Assembly: GCA_018052735.1 (NCBI GenBank)
Contig: JAGPMT010000005.1
Span: forward strand, 100,957-164,956
Length of the DNA stretch: 64,000 bases
Direction of reading: 5' to 3'
Origin: Phycisphaerae bacterium
Lineage (GTDB): Bacteria; Planctomycetota; Phycisphaerae; Sedimentisphaerales; Anaerohalosphaeraceae
Both the position numbers and the translations under genes were made by a program. Numbering within the stretch: the first letter of the stretch is position 1; each line of letters opens with the position of its first letter. Below the pieces are notes generated by a model, which saw only the letters and a list, made by a program, of their open reading frames with translations, searched no databases and was not told the origin of the DNA. Of the stretch, positions 27,774 to 37,253 are shown in pieces.

Positions 27774-28706
27774 TCAAATCATCGTATCAACCTTTTCAAC
27801 CATCGCGTTGACATGCGCAGCTGATGCAGCCAGCTGGGCTTTTTCCTGCTCATTCAGGTCCAGAAGAATAATTTCTTCTACACCGCCGGCCCCAAGCTTT
27901 ACCGGGACACCCACATAAGTGTTATGAATGCCGTATTGACCGTTGCAGAAAGCACAGCAGGAGAGAATGGTCTTGGAGTCATTCAGGATAGCTTCGGCCA
28001 TTCGGATGGCACCGGCTGCGGGTGCGTAATAGGCACTGAATCCCAGCAGATTGACAATTTCAATGCCCCCGTTGCGGGTTCGGCTGACCAACTCATCAAT
28101 TTTATCTTGAGGCAGCAGACAAGGCAGAGGAATGCCGGCCACCGATGTAAATCGGGGCAGCGGAACCATATCATCCCCATGCCCCCCCATTAATACCCCC
28201 TGTATATCACCAATGTCGCATTTCAGTTCGTCGGCTACAAAACAGGCAAAACGAGCCAAATCCAATGCCCCTGCCATACCAATTACTTTGCTTTTCTTAA
28301 AGCCGCTGACTTTGGCTGCAACATACGTCATCACATCCAGCGGATTGCATACCACAATAATAAAACTGTTGGGACAGGTGCGAACGATCTGCTGGGCAAC
28401 GGATTTCACAATTCCGGCGTTTTTGGCCAGCAGGTCATCTCTGCTCATTCCCGGTTTGCGAGCCAGACCGCTGGTTATAATAACAATATCGCTGTCCGCT
28501 GCCAAATCCCAATCTGTTCCCCCCGTGACTTTGCCTGCGGATGCAAAAATCCCTTTGGACTGTGCGATATCCAACGCTTTGCCTTCAGCCAGTCCGGGAA
28601 CAATATCCAGAAGAACCACATCCCCTAACGCCCTGCTTGCCGCAATAAAAGCAGCTGTAGCCCCTACATTGCCAGCACCTACGATAGTAACTTTCGCCTT
28701 GCTCAC
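27774..28706 (-). CDS. mdh: malate dehydrogenase
   Basis: NAD-dependent malate dehydrogenase of the lactate-dehydrogenase-like type (310 aa). IVGAGNVGATAA is the dinucleotide motif, with LLD (an Asp that selects NAD); SGLARKPGMSRDDLL is the substrate loop, with the Arg typical of malate rather than lactate, and GGHGDDMVPL carries the catalytic His. GTG start with GGAG upstream. It converges on the cyclotransferase fusion with a 2-nt gap. Feeds the TCA cycle with the isocitrate dehydrogenase at 37.3 kb. Confidence 0.96.
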   Translation of the reverse strand: MSKAKVTIVGAGNVGATAAFIAASRALGDVVLLDIVPGLAEGKALDIAQSKGIFASAGKVTGGTDWDLAADSDIVIITSGLARKPGMSRDDLLAKNAGIVKSVAQQIVRTCPNSFIIVVCNPLDVMTYVAAKVSGFKKSKVIGMAGALDLARFACFVADELKCDIGDIQGVLMGGHGDDMVPLPRFTSVAGIPLPCLLPQDKIDELVSRTRNGGIEIVNLLGFSAYYAPAAGAIRMAEAILNDSKTILSCCAFCNGQYGIHNTYVGVPVKLGAGGVEEIILLDLNEQEKAQLAASAAHVNAMVEKVDTMI

Positions 28707-29125
28707 AAAAATCTCCTGTTAACTTTTGTATTATGTCAGTATGTTCTTAAGCCCTGCCGTATGGCTGCAGCAGGAAGCGGAATTATAAATCCTAAGATAG
28801 TCTTATGCAAATAGTTTAGTGCCTGACTACTTAATACGATTTATTGTTTGTTCCTGAATCAAAGCCCAGATGCGGTTTGATGCCATACTGGATGCGGCGG
28901 CAACTGCCAAATTTTAGGCCTTTTAATATCGTTTTTGTGCAGATTCAGGGCTGGAACAGGCCGCCGTTGTATTCATACCAATAAAGATTACCTGGTCAAC
29001 CAGAGTATTCTATTGTTTTAACTGCTCTTTAGACATTCAAAAGGACTGGTGAATGAGTTATTCCCGCAGCCTATTGAGGCATTCTGTATCTGATTTGTCG
29101 TGGCGAATGAGCGAAAGAATTTTTC
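28707..29125. other. intergenic region without a supported gene
   Basis: About 420 nt between mdh and the tRNA-Cys promoter. A 36-codon frame at 29053-29163 has a fair SD, but its end runs through the tRNA promoter, so I do not call it. Nothing else recognisable. Confidence 0.4.
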
Positions 29126-29154
29126 TTGAAATTGCAATGGTATTGCTGTATGGT
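29126..29154 (+). promoter_or_regulatory. tRNA-Cys promoter
   Basis: TTGAAA (29126-29131), 17 nt, TATGGT (29149-29154). The tRNA 5' end follows 16 nt after the -10, the usual short leader. Confidence 0.6.
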
Positions 29155-29169
29155 AGGTATTAAATCTTC

Positions 29170-29244
29170 GGCGGCGTAGCCAAGCGGCCCAAGGCGACGG
29201 TTTGCAAAACCGTTATTTCGTGGGTTCGAATCCCACCGCCGCCT
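29170..29244 (+). tRNA. tRNA-Cys (anticodon GCA)
   Basis: Cloverleaf with acceptor GGCGGCG/CGCCGCC, anticodon stem ACGGT/ACCGT around TTGCAAA, T-arm GTTCGAAT, and discriminator T (U73), which is the identity base of tRNA-Cys. CCA not encoded. Confidence 0.97.
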
Positions 29245-29569
29245 GTGTATAAAGCAATTCTAAACCTTTCTGTTCCTCTTTTTTCTTTGTTCTTATACGG
29301 CAATAGGCAAGAATATGAAGAATCACTATAGGCTGCTTAGGAGTTTGGATTACCAGACGTCGGAGGCGTACGCGGGGCTGTATCATGTTTTAACACCATC
29401 CATTGCGGGGCTTTGCACCCTCACAGCATCTGCATTGGTTTTGCTCCCTACTTGTTCCATAAGACAATATTCAGACAGAACAGATCGGTTATACTTTCAT
29501 GAAAACTGGTACTAAAAAATGTGGCAACTCTTGAATGTATGCTAAAACATATTCAAAGGATATTTTTTT
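29245..29569. other. AT-rich gap after tRNA-Cys
   Basis: A 66-codon frame (29315-29515) exists but has no SD and no recognisable feature. No copy of the tRNA 3' end is visible downstream, so there is no sign of an integrated element. Confidence 0.4.
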
Positions 29570-29818
29570 ATGACACCTCAGGAAAAAGCACAAAAAGGAT
29601 TGTCTTTATTGAAGGAGGCGATTGTAGAAATCATTGAATCTCACCCTAATGGAATCAGAAATGTTGATATCGCTGATCTACTTGAGATTCACTCGGATTA
29701 TTCGGGGGGCAATAAAGATTTTCTATCTTGGTCAATAATTGGTCTCCTATTAAACGAAGGTAAAATTGAACGTAAGGGCAAGAAATATTATCCCCAAAAA
29801 ATCGGAGTTGTTAAATAA
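29570..29818 (+). CDS. small winged-helix-like protein
   Basis: An 82-aa protein. MTPQEKAQKGLSLLKEAIVEI, then GIRNVDIADLLEI and FLSWSIIGLLLNEGKIERKG, form a helix-turn-helix plus beta-wing pattern seen in small stand-alone proteins and in the DNA-binding part of some restriction-related proteins; Trp-Ser-Ile-x-Gly is a hallmark of that set. GGAT before the ATG is a weak SD. It is alone in an AT-rich 1-kb stretch, unlike the surrounding dense operons, and could be laterally acquired. Confidence 0.65.
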   Translation: MTPQEKAQKGLSLLKEAIVEIIESHPNGIRNVDIADLLEIHSDYSGGNKDFLSWSIIGLLLNEGKIERKGKKYYPQKIGVVK

Positions 29819-30241
29819 AAAATCGATAGTTACTTGTTCTCAAGTTTTCAATTTCAAGTCCTTATTTTTTTCAACCATTTGCAGCAAAAAGAATAATGAT
29901 GTATAAAATCTTCTTTGTGTGGTATTCAGAACGCTTCACCTCTTCAATGATGCGGTTTAATAAATCCTCACATTTGTACTCAATCAAAGATTTAACTATA
30001 CTGCTGCCTCGTAATGGCAATACAATATATCCTCATGGACTCAAAATCACGGAAAAGAACATAGTTGCAGCAATTTAAGGAGCATTGCCGCACCCGCTTA
30101 TAGGGGTGTAAACAATTATTTACGACTGCTTCGTATTTTAAGCTGCGCCACTGGGTAAAGATTAAGATATGACAATCGTTTTATCTTGACCCGTCCGGCC
30201 GGCTCTGGTATCTTGGCCGCACAAATGAAAGGATTTTAACT
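29819..30241. other. intergenic gap with no supported gene
   Basis: 420 nt. A 60-codon frame (29896-30078) has no SD. The last 15 nt hold AAAGGA, the SD for the next gene; nothing else is recognisable. Confidence 0.4.
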
Positions 30242-31237
30242 ATGGAATGGCTGTATCCAATCGCATTGCGTGTGATTGCAGCAATAGCATTGATTTATTT
30301 TGGGCTGGGTTTATTTAATATTCATTGGCTGCTGCGACTCCGCATTTTGGCTTCACTGAGCATTGGGGCATTGATTGTCGGAGCTTTGGGCTGGCCATTG
30401 GTTCGACCTGAGGATCCGCTTGGTGCTGTCAGTCTCTTCTCTATGCAAATGACGCCTGTGCAGTGCCTGATTCTGGTCGGGCTCGGCTTGACAGCAGGCG
30501 CAGCCGCAGCGTTTGTTTGTTACCCTCTCGGGGGCAATTTGGCTCCCTATGCCGCACCGGCCGGCATCGCGGTTCTGGCACTCAACAGCGGTGCAATGCG
30601 GCAGATTCTGCTGACTAACTCTACGCTGCAGCAGCGGAATGCAATGTATGCCTTTATGCGGTGGGAATTGCTGTTTTGGCTTGGTATTTGTGCTGCAGGC
30701 TATCTTGGTATGCTGCTTGCCCTAAAGATGCTGGCTGTAAAATTCAGGAATCCTTTCTCATTTAATACGACGATTAACTGGAGAAACTGGTTTCTTGCTG
30801 TTGCGGCTGGGGCCGTTATAACCTATCTGACCATCGGCATCTTTGCCCAAGATATCAATCAGTTTGACGAAGTACTCGGCTCTGTAGCAGGACAGCCCGG
30901 CCATCGTCAGGCAGCATTCGGAGTGTTTGTAGCCGTGGGGCTTGCGGCATTTATTGCACGGTACTTTCTTGGAACGGATTATATCCCCGTCATTTTAGGC
31001 GCATCTTTGCTCTACATCGGTGCATTTACGCGAATTATTGACTCACAAGACCTGCAGCATCTGGTCAAAACTTGGCCAATTGATTTTTACACCCATACAA
31101 TATATGCGATTCTTCCGATACAGTATGCCCCCTTTTCTGTCTTGGGGGCTATGACAGGATATTGGATATCCATTCAATTTAAGCACAACTCTTCCATTTC
31201 TCACACGTCCGATAAATCTACACTGCCGACAGATTAA
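30242..31237 (+). CDS. polytopic membrane protein of unknown function
   Basis: A 331-aa protein with about ten hydrophobic helices (first at residues 6-26, last at 295-315) and short loops. I recognise no transporter or enzyme motif; a conserved-looking segment is INWRNWFLAVAAGAVITYL. Good SD (AAAGGA). Likely inner membrane, possibly a component of a polymer- or pilus-related system, but nothing adjacent supports a role. Confidence 0.75.
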   Translation: MEWLYPIALRVIAAIALIYFGLGLFNIHWLLRLRILASLSIGALIVGALGWPLVRPEDPLGAVSLFSMQMTPVQCLILVGLGLTAGAAAAFVCYPLGGNLAPYAAPAGIAVLALNSGAMRQILLTNSTLQQRNAMYAFMRWELLFWLGICAAGYLGMLLALKMLAVKFRNPFSFNTTINWRNWFLAVAAGAVITYLTIGIFAQDINQFDEVLGSVAGQPGHRQAAFGVFVAVGLAAFIARYFLGTDYIPVILGASLLYIGAFTRIIDSQDLQHLVKTWPIDFYTHTIYAILPIQYAPFSVLGAMTGYWISIQFKHNSSISHTSDKSTLPTD

Positions 31238-31522
31238 TTCTGTTCAAAAAAGCTGTTGATTTTTACAATTCATTATATATAATGAAGTTAGAAGAATTTG
31301 TAAAAACCGCCTGACAAATATTTGCATTTTTTTTAAATTTCATTACTTCCTCTGCTTAAAACAGTCGAAATTACTTGTGCCTATACGGTGCAGGAGTTTA
31401 CGAACTTTTTTATGCTCATGCTTTGTTGTAAAACGTATAAGTAATGCGGAACACAGAGGTTTCGAGCTGTCTGACGGATTTAAGTCGGTCCGGCTGAGAA
31501 AGGGAAATTCGGGAGTTCATTT
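31238..31522 (+). promoter_or_regulatory. csrA leader with several GGA motifs
   Basis: The last 80 nt before csrA contain four GGA cores (near 31457, 31478, 31501 and 31512), one overlapping the SD region GGGAG. CsrA binds GGA in RNA, and many csrA genes are autoregulated this way. Confidence 0.35.
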
Positions 31523-31729
31523 ATGTTGGTTTTAAGCAGACAAAAAGATGAGTCGATTATGATCGGCGATGACGTGGAAATCACAATTGTGGATGTCCGC
31601 GGCGATAAGGTGCGTCTGGGAATCAACGCCCCCCGCAATATTACCGTACATCGCAAAGAGATTTATTTAGCAATCCAGAAAGAAAAAGAGGAAAACAAAC
31701 ACCCTGCACCGACGACAGGCAATCCATAA
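31523..31729 (+). CDS. csrA: carbon storage regulator CsrA
   Basis: Small RNA-binding translational repressor (68 aa). [16 protein letters not shown] and [19 protein letters not shown] are the two conserved strands, including the Arg residue that contacts GGA motifs. C-terminal tail is longer than in E. coli. GGGAG 6 nt upstream. Single-gene unit closed by a strong terminator. No flagellin or FliW nearby. Confidence 0.97.
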   Translation: MLVLSRQKDESIMIGDDVEITIVDVRGDKVRLGINAPRNITVHRKEIYLAIQKEKEENKHPAPTTGNP

Positions 31730-31767
31730 GCAGATATCACCTCTCCTCTTTCTTTTTTTGTATCTTC

Positions 31768-31796
31768 AAAGAGCATTGTGAATGCTCTTTTTTTTT
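31768..31796 (+). terminator. rho-independent terminator after csrA
   Basis: 10-bp perfect stem (AAAGAGCATT / AATGCTCTTT) with a GTG loop, followed by more T residues to 31796. Confidence 0.9.
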
Positions 31797-31829
31797 GTCC
31801 CCCATCATTTCATTGATCCAGTCGATTAA

Positions 31830-31856
31830 AAAACCGGTGTTGAAAACACCGGTTTT
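31830..31856 (-). terminator. hairpin terminator after the corrinoid protein gene (bidirectional)
   Basis: 12-bp stem AAAACCGGTGTT/AACACCGGTTTT with GAA loop. On the minus strand it follows the corrinoid-protein stop by 28 nt and ends in T residues; on the plus strand it backs up the csrA terminator. Confidence 0.85.
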
Positions 31857-31884
31857 CTTGTAATCCATCCGTTTTTAGGATTGC

Positions 31885-32511
31885 TCAATTCATAAGACGC
31901 TTGGCTATATCCACAGCAGTTGCTGCATCAGCCGCATAGCCATCGGCGCCTATTTTGTCCGCATAGACCTGTGTTACGGGAGCACCCCCAATCATCGTTT
32001 TAATAGACAATCCCGCATCTTTAATAGCGCGAATTGTTTTTTCCATTGCCGGCATTGTAGTCGTCAGCAAAGCACTTAAACCAACAATTCGCGGTGCATT
32101 TTCTTTGGCTTTTTCCACGAACTTGTCCGGAGACACATCTACCCCTAAATCAATCACTTCAAAACCGGCACCCTTTAGCATCATACATACAAGATTTTTT
32201 CCGATATCATGCAGGTCTCCCTGTACCGTCCCTATCATCGCTTTTCCTAAGGGTTTGACCCCAGCCTTGACTAGTTCCGGTTCAAGAACTTCCATTGCCA
32301 TTTTCATTGCGCGAGCGGCAATCAGCACTTCCGGGATATAAACTTCGTTGGCTTTGAATCGGATGCCTATTACATTCATTCCGGCAATAAGTCCTTCGCT
32401 TAAAATCATTCCCGGAGCCACCCCTTCGTTCAATGCCTCTTTGGTTACTTCCACAGCAGTACGCTGATCCCCGCGTATAATCGCTTCACTCAACTTTTTT
32501 AAATCTGCCAT
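31885..32511 (-). CDS. cobalamin-binding corrinoid protein of methyltransferase systems
   Basis: Corrinoid carrier of the MtbC/MtaC/MetH-like family (208 aa). Helical N-terminal cap (1-85) followed by a B12-binding Rossmann domain with GDLHDIGKN: D99, H101 and G104 give the DxHxxG signature (H101 is the lower axial ligand), then SALLTT and GGAPV. It should carry a methyl group between a substrate methyltransferase and an acceptor. No methyltransferase or reactivating RamA-type gene is in the window. Good SD (AGAGGT). Confidence 0.92.
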   Translation of the reverse strand: MADLKKLSEAIIRGDQRTAVEVTKEALNEGVAPGMILSEGLIAGMNVIGIRFKANEVYIPEVLIAARAMKMAMEVLEPELVKAGVKPLGKAMIGTVQGDLHDIGKNLVCMMLKGAGFEVIDLGVDVSPDKFVEKAKENAPRIVGLSALLTTTMPAMEKTIRAIKDAGLSIKTMIGGAPVTQVYADKIGADGYAADAATAVDIAKRLMN

Positions 32512-32866
32512 TGTCTACCTCTTAAATCATATTTTTGCTCAAATACTGTGCCCGCGTTATTTCCACATATTTTTGGTAGCATTAAAAACACCAAAAATCA
32601 AGCTGGTACAATCGATTTCAGCAGGAATAGCCAAAAAACTACAACAAAATGACCAAATTATGACATTTTTTTGCCGGTTTTAGCTGTTTTTAGCTGCGGT
32701 CTGTTGCTCGGATGCCGTATGGTTATTACACTCAAACTTAGAAATCAAGGTGTTTGAAATAGTCCAATGGCCGATTTTGATAGACCTTAGCAGAATTTTA
32801 TTTATAGTTTCCTTTTTTCGGAAATCAGAAAGAAACCGGAAAAGCAAATATAAATCGGAGTTATTC
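32512..32866. other. divergent intergenic region, corrinoid protein / EtfBA
   Basis: AT-rich region with no gene. A weak promoter-like pair TTGATA ... TTTATA lies near 32776-32806, and a repeated GCTGTTTTTAGCTGC-like stretch near 32685. GGAG precedes the EtfBA ATG. Confidence 0.35.
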
Positions 32867-34975
32867 ATGAGCCATTATATCGTATTGGTCAAGCAGGTGC
32901 CGGATGTCTCCCAGATTACAGATAACGCCTTTGACCCTAAAACCGGCAATCTCATCCGAACCCGTCTGCCCAGCGTTATTAATGAACTGGATGCTCAAGC
33001 CCTCGCCTTTGCACAGCATATGAAGCATCTGTCCGGCGACACACTTGGAAAAATCATCGCTCTGACCATGGGGCCGCCGATGGCTGCCGATGTTTTGCGT
33101 TATGCCCTAAGTCGCTGTGCCGATATGGCAGTCCTGCTGACTGACCGGGCTTTAGGCGGTGCCGATACTTGGGCAACAGCCAATCCGCTGGCCTATGCCG
33201 TGCGTAAAATCTGTACCGACCTGCTGGCTTCCAGCAAGGATTATTATATCGTAGCGGGAATGCAGAGTGTTGACGGCGATACAGCCCAAGTTCCCGCGCA
33301 AATGGCAGAAGAATTAGGGATACCCTGTATCGCTTATGTTACGGGCACAGAATACCACAACGGCCAATTCCAGTTTACACGCATTGTTTCCGGCGGCAGT
33401 CAAGTAGTGCGTCCCCGCACTGTTCCGGCTATGATAACAGTTGCAAAGTATGAATATCCCCTTTTTGCATCGTTCGAACGCACACGAAAAGCCATTGCTG
33501 CTCAGCTGATAGAGTGGAATGCTAATGACGTTAAAGCCAAAGCAATTGGAGTAAGCGGCTCTAAAACCCGTGTTATTCGTGTTTTTCCTCCCGGCAAGAC
33601 AACCCGAAAATGTCAAGAAGTCCAAACTGCGCAGGAATTGGCTCGCATTATCATAGAAAATGCATCCAAAGACCGCCAGAACAACAAAACTTCCAGCGAC
33701 AGCAAACCCAGTTATCTGCTGCCAGCCAAACGGGAAAATTTGTTTGATCGTTCTTACGAAGCAACCGAAAAAGAAACGGAAGAGTATCAAATTCTTGCGG
33801 CAAAACTGAAAGAATTAAATATTACAGATCCTGCCCAAATTGATGAAGCCGCACAGGAAAAAATATTGTCGGACAATAGAGTCGATTTCCACAAGAAAGC
33901 ACTCGAGGATATGATTGCCGGATTGACCAAAACCCAGCCCCAGTACTCAGGCGAGGTTTGGGTGATGGCCGAAGTCAGCGAAGGAACACTTCATCCGGCG
34001 GTCTTTGAGCTAACCGGCAAAGCACGCCAGTTAGCCGACTCCTTGGATACCTATGTGGGTGTTGTCCTTGCAGGCCATGAGGTTGCCAATCTGGCAAATG
34101 AGATTATTGCCGCTGGTGCCGACAAGGTCTATCTGATTGAACATCCCCTGCTTAAAGAATTTGATCCCCGCTCTTTCTGCAGGGCGGTTTCGGATGCATT
34201 TAACACCTACAAGCCCCAGATTTTTCTTTATGCAGCAACTCCGCAGGGGCGTGTTCTTGCCCCAATGGTGTCTTATCGCGTCGGCTGCGGCCTAACTGCT
34301 GACTGTACCGGTCTGGAGATTCGCGATAGCTCGCGCAAAGGGCAAATTGCGATTTTGATGCAGACACGTCCTGCCTTGGGGGGGAATGTTATGGCCACCA
34401 TCTGCACAAAAGATTCTATCTGCCAGATGGCAACCGCCCGTCCGGGAGTAATGAAGCGTCTTGCCCCTGACCCTTCCCGTTCCGGCCGGATTATCAAACA
34501 CAATGCAGATATTACAGATGCCGATATCAGTTTGCATATTCTGCGGACAGAAAAGGCCCACGGCACTGTCCGGTTTGACAGCGATGTTATTGTCAGCGGA
34601 GGCAAAGGAATGCAGAACCGCGACAATTATGACCGACTGCTCGATGGTCTCTGTGGAACAATTCACAGCCGGCTGGGGATTTCTGTTGAAAAAGGCGCCT
34701 CCCGCACGGCTGTCGAACAGGGTTTTGCAGAGCGGATTCATCAGGTAGGCCAGACCGGAACCGCTGTAGGGCCCCGGATCTATATTGCAATCGGCATTTC
34801 AGGCGCCATCCAGCATATGATTGGAGTAGCCAACACTGAAACAATTATTGCCATCAATACCGACCCGCACGCTCCTATATTTAAGCAGTGTGATTATTAC
34901 CTTATCGGCAGCGCCGAAAAAACCGTACCGGAACTTATAAATGCATTAAAGGATTTCTCGAATACAGGACAATAA
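32867..34975 (+). CDS. electron transfer flavoprotein, beta and alpha subunits fused
   Basis: EtfB-EtfA fusion, 702 aa. Residues 1-245 are EtfB (IVLVKQVPDVSQITDN, and GMQSVDGDTAQVPAQMAEELG); 300-360 is a linker; from about 360 is EtfA, with GAVVSGGKGM-like VSGGKGMQN, GASRTAVEQG, VGQTGTAVGPRIYIAIGISG and INTDPHAPIF, the FAD site. The longer upstream frame lacks an SD; GGAG sits 7 nt before this ATG. Its stop is 2 nt from the ETF-quinone oxidoreductase start, so the pair carries electrons from a dehydrogenase to quinone. Fused subunits are unusual. Confidence 0.92.
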   Translation: MSHYIVLVKQVPDVSQITDNAFDPKTGNLIRTRLPSVINELDAQALAFAQHMKHLSGDTLGKIIALTMGPPMAADVLRYALSRCADMAVLLTDRALGGADTWATANPLAYAVRKICTDLLASSKDYYIVAGMQSVDGDTAQVPAQMAEELGIPCIAYVTGTEYHNGQFQFTRIVSGGSQVVRPRTVPAMITVAKYEYPLFASFERTRKAIAAQLIEWNANDVKAKAIGVSGSKTRVIRVFPPGKTTRKCQEVQTAQELARIIIENASKDRQNNKTSSDSKPSYLLPAKRENLFDRSYEATEKETEEYQILAAKLKELNITDPAQIDEAAQEKILSDNRVDFHKKALEDMIAGLTKTQPQYSGEVWVMAEVSEGTLHPAVFELTGKARQLADSLDTYVGVVLAGHEVANLANEIIAAGADKVYLIEHPLLKEFDPRSFCRAVSDAFNTYKPQIFLYAATPQGRVLAPMVSYRVGCGLTADCTGLEIRDSSRKGQIAILMQTRPALGGNVMATICTKDSICQMATARPGVMKRLAPDPSRSGRIIKHNADITDADISLHILRTEKAHGTVRFDSDVIVSGGKGMQNRDNYDRLLDGLCGTIHSRLGISVEKGASRTAVEQGFAERIHQVGQTGTAVGPRIYIAIGISGAIQHMIGVANTETIIAINTDPHAPIFKQCDYYLIGSAEKTVPELINALKDFSNTGQ

Positions 34976-34977
34976 AA

Positions 34978-36639
34978 ATGCAGGACTATACAAATGTATC
35001 TGTTTTGGTTGTCGGAGCAGGCCCTGCCGGCTTGTCTGCTGCAATTACACTCAAAAAACTTCTGCCCGCTCTGGATGTAGTTGTTATCGATAAGGCTGCA
35101 GGCCCCGGCAATCACAATCTTTCCGGCGCAGTTTTAGAAAGCCGGGCGCTCGGCCGGCTGCTGGATACAGCAGTACCCAACTGGAGCGATTCAGAAGAAG
35201 CGAAGGCCGTTCTGCTGTCAAAAGTGGACAGAGATGATGTAATGTTTTTGCTCGGCAGCAAAATGGCATTCCGGATCGAAGCTGCAATCAAACTGGCCAA
35301 AGCACTCAAGCTTGCCTTCGGACAGATGTCCCATAAAGGCGACTACATCTGTTCGGTCAGCAAATTAACCACTTGGCTGTGCAAAATAGCCGCAGCAATG
35401 GGAGTCGAGATTCTCCATGGTTTTGCTGCCGAGGATATTATTTGGGATACCGAACAGCATTTAGCCTTAGGTGTCAAGCTCAAAGATCAGGGGCTGGACA
35501 AACACGGACAAAAACAGCCCAATTATCTGCCAGGCGAGGTCATCCGTGCCAAAAGTATTCTCATCGCTGAAGGCTGCGACGGTCTTTTAGCAGAAAAATT
35601 TATCAGCAAAGCCGGTTTGGTCCGTCAAGCAAATCAGCTCTACTCTTTGGGCGTCAAAGAGCTGATTCGTGTCAGCGACAGTCAATATGCCCGGTTCGGC
35701 TCCGGCCGAGTGGTCCACGCAATGGGCTATCCTATCTGGACGCCGCTGATTGGGCCGGCAATGTTCGGCGGTGGCATTATGTACCCAATGGGCGGAAATC
35801 ACATCGCCGTAGGTATGATTGTAGGGCTTGACTACAAATATTGCGATTTCAATCCGCAGGATGCCTTGACGCTCTTTAAGTCGCACTCTTTTGTTCGTCC
35901 GTTTATCGAGGGCGGAACGATTACCGAAGCCGGCGTCAAGATGATACCCGAAGGCGGCCTATACGCTATTCCGCGGTGTCCGGATACTCAGTCTATTGGA
36001 CGCAGCAATGTATTACTGCTGGGAGACAGTGCAGGTTTCGTCAATATGTGCAAAATTAAGGGGCTTCATAACGCCATCGAATCAGGCATTGCTGCAGCTG
36101 CTGCAATTGCAGAGGGACTGGATAGACCCAAAGGACTAGCCCGGATTTATACCAAACAGATTGAGGAGGCAGGCGTTATTGCCGAGATGGAAACGGCAAA
36201 GAATTTCCGACAAACAGTTGCGAAATTCGGACCGCTTCAGGGAATGCCGCTTTCGATACTGGGCAGTTGGCTGCCGAAATTCAATATAGAGCCGGATTAC
36301 ACAACGATGACAAGAGCAACTTATCGGCTAAAACCGGCAATCAATTATGATAAGGATACATTTACGGCGGTGGCCGCAACAGTCCACCGGGAAGAGCAGC
36401 CCTGCCATTTGCTCATTCAGGATGAAACAATATGCAGGAACGAATGTCTCGGTAAGTACGGGGCCCCGTGCATTACATTCTGTCCAGCGGGTGTTTATGA
36501 ATCAATTCACGGCCAGCCCAAGCCGGCCAATCCTTCGAACTGTCTGCATTGCAAAACCTGCCAGCGCAAGTGTCCCTTCGATAATATCCGATGGACTGTA
36601 CCGGAACCTTCTGGAGGTCCAAAATACAAAACTATGTAA
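34978..36639 (+). CDS. electron transfer flavoprotein-ubiquinone oxidoreductase (FixC/FixX-type)
   Basis: Membrane-associated flavoprotein that oxidises ETF and reduces quinone (553 aa). GAGPAG at 13-18 binds FAD; GLHNAIESGIAAA is near the C-terminal FAD motif. Residues 485-535 form a ferredoxin-like tail, including C522-x2-C525-x2-C528-x3-C532 followed by Pro, for one 4Fe-4S cluster. Both FixC- and FixX-like parts are in one chain. Paired with the fused EtfBA, so the pathway is compacted to two polypeptides. Confidence 0.94.
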   Translation: MQDYTNVSVLVVGAGPAGLSAAITLKKLLPALDVVVIDKAAGPGNHNLSGAVLESRALGRLLDTAVPNWSDSEEAKAVLLSKVDRDDVMFLLGSKMAFRIEAAIKLAKALKLAFGQMSHKGDYICSVSKLTTWLCKIAAAMGVEILHGFAAEDIIWDTEQHLALGVKLKDQGLDKHGQKQPNYLPGEVIRAKSILIAEGCDGLLAEKFISKAGLVRQANQLYSLGVKELIRVSDSQYARFGSGRVVHAMGYPIWTPLIGPAMFGGGIMYPMGGNHIAVGMIVGLDYKYCDFNPQDALTLFKSHSFVRPFIEGGTITEAGVKMIPEGGLYAIPRCPDTQSIGRSNVLLLGDSAGFVNMCKIKGLHNAIESGIAAAAAIAEGLDRPKGLARIYTKQIEEAGVIAEMETAKNFRQTVAKFGPLQGMPLSILGSWLPKFNIEPDYTTMTRATYRLKPAINYDKDTFTAVAATVHREEQPCHLLIQDETICRNECLGKYGAPCITFCPAGVYESIHGQPKPANPSNCLHCKTCQRKCPFDNIRWTVPEPSGGPKYKTM

Positions 36640-37253
36640 AAAATCAATAATTCTGATTAAACAATTGTCAGTTTTGGAATACTTGCAAAATATTTGGCTG
36701 TAATTGTGGAGATAGTCTGTTTATTTTTATATTTGATTTTCTATTTGTATTTCTGTTGTCATTCAGTATTTTGAAAATTTGCTTTTCGCATCCAAAACAC
36801 TTATTTGGCATTGCGGAGATTCGAAGCTTGTCCCAGCCAGTGTCAGAGTGCCCCCAAAGTTGACATCAACTTCTCCAGTTGCTGGCTTCTTTTTTCGAAA
36901 CTCAGAAAATTGGATACTGTTTATGTAGAAATTTGGGACAGCAGTGGTTACTGTATTTTGTTGGTATTATACATCCGGTTCAAAGTGATTACTGATGCGA
37001 TTTCAGAATACGGGTTATAGCTAATGTTACGCCGGGATTGACAATGCTGGTAATTCTATTCATTCGGAAGAAATATTTCTGCAAATGTAAATCCATTTAT
37101 ACGGGATTCTGCTGTGTTTTCGTTTGACATTAAATAGTATTACAAGTAGGATATTAACCTTTGTGAAACTCGCAAAACCAATACTAAAATTTACTCAATA
37201 CAGTAGACTCTCTGAACGGATTAACAGATAATTCTTTACAGGAGAAGAAGTTA
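36640..37253. other. 614-nt AT-rich gap before icd
   Basis: No supported gene. A 7-bp inverted repeat with a 2-nt centre (AAGTTGA CA TCAACTT) at 36857-36872 could be a protein-binding site. The SD AGGAGAAG for the next gene is at the right edge. Confidence 0.4.

Noticed and set aside
29053..29163. 36-codon frame with AAGGA upstream, before tRNA-Cys
   Set aside because: Its last third overlaps the -35 and -10 boxes of the tRNA promoter; more likely chance.
29245..30241. Possible genomic island beside tRNA-Cys
   Set aside because: No integrase and no duplicated tRNA 3' end found.
36857..36872. Inverted repeat as a terminator
   Set aside because: No T-tract and far from the preceding stop; kept only as a possible binding site.
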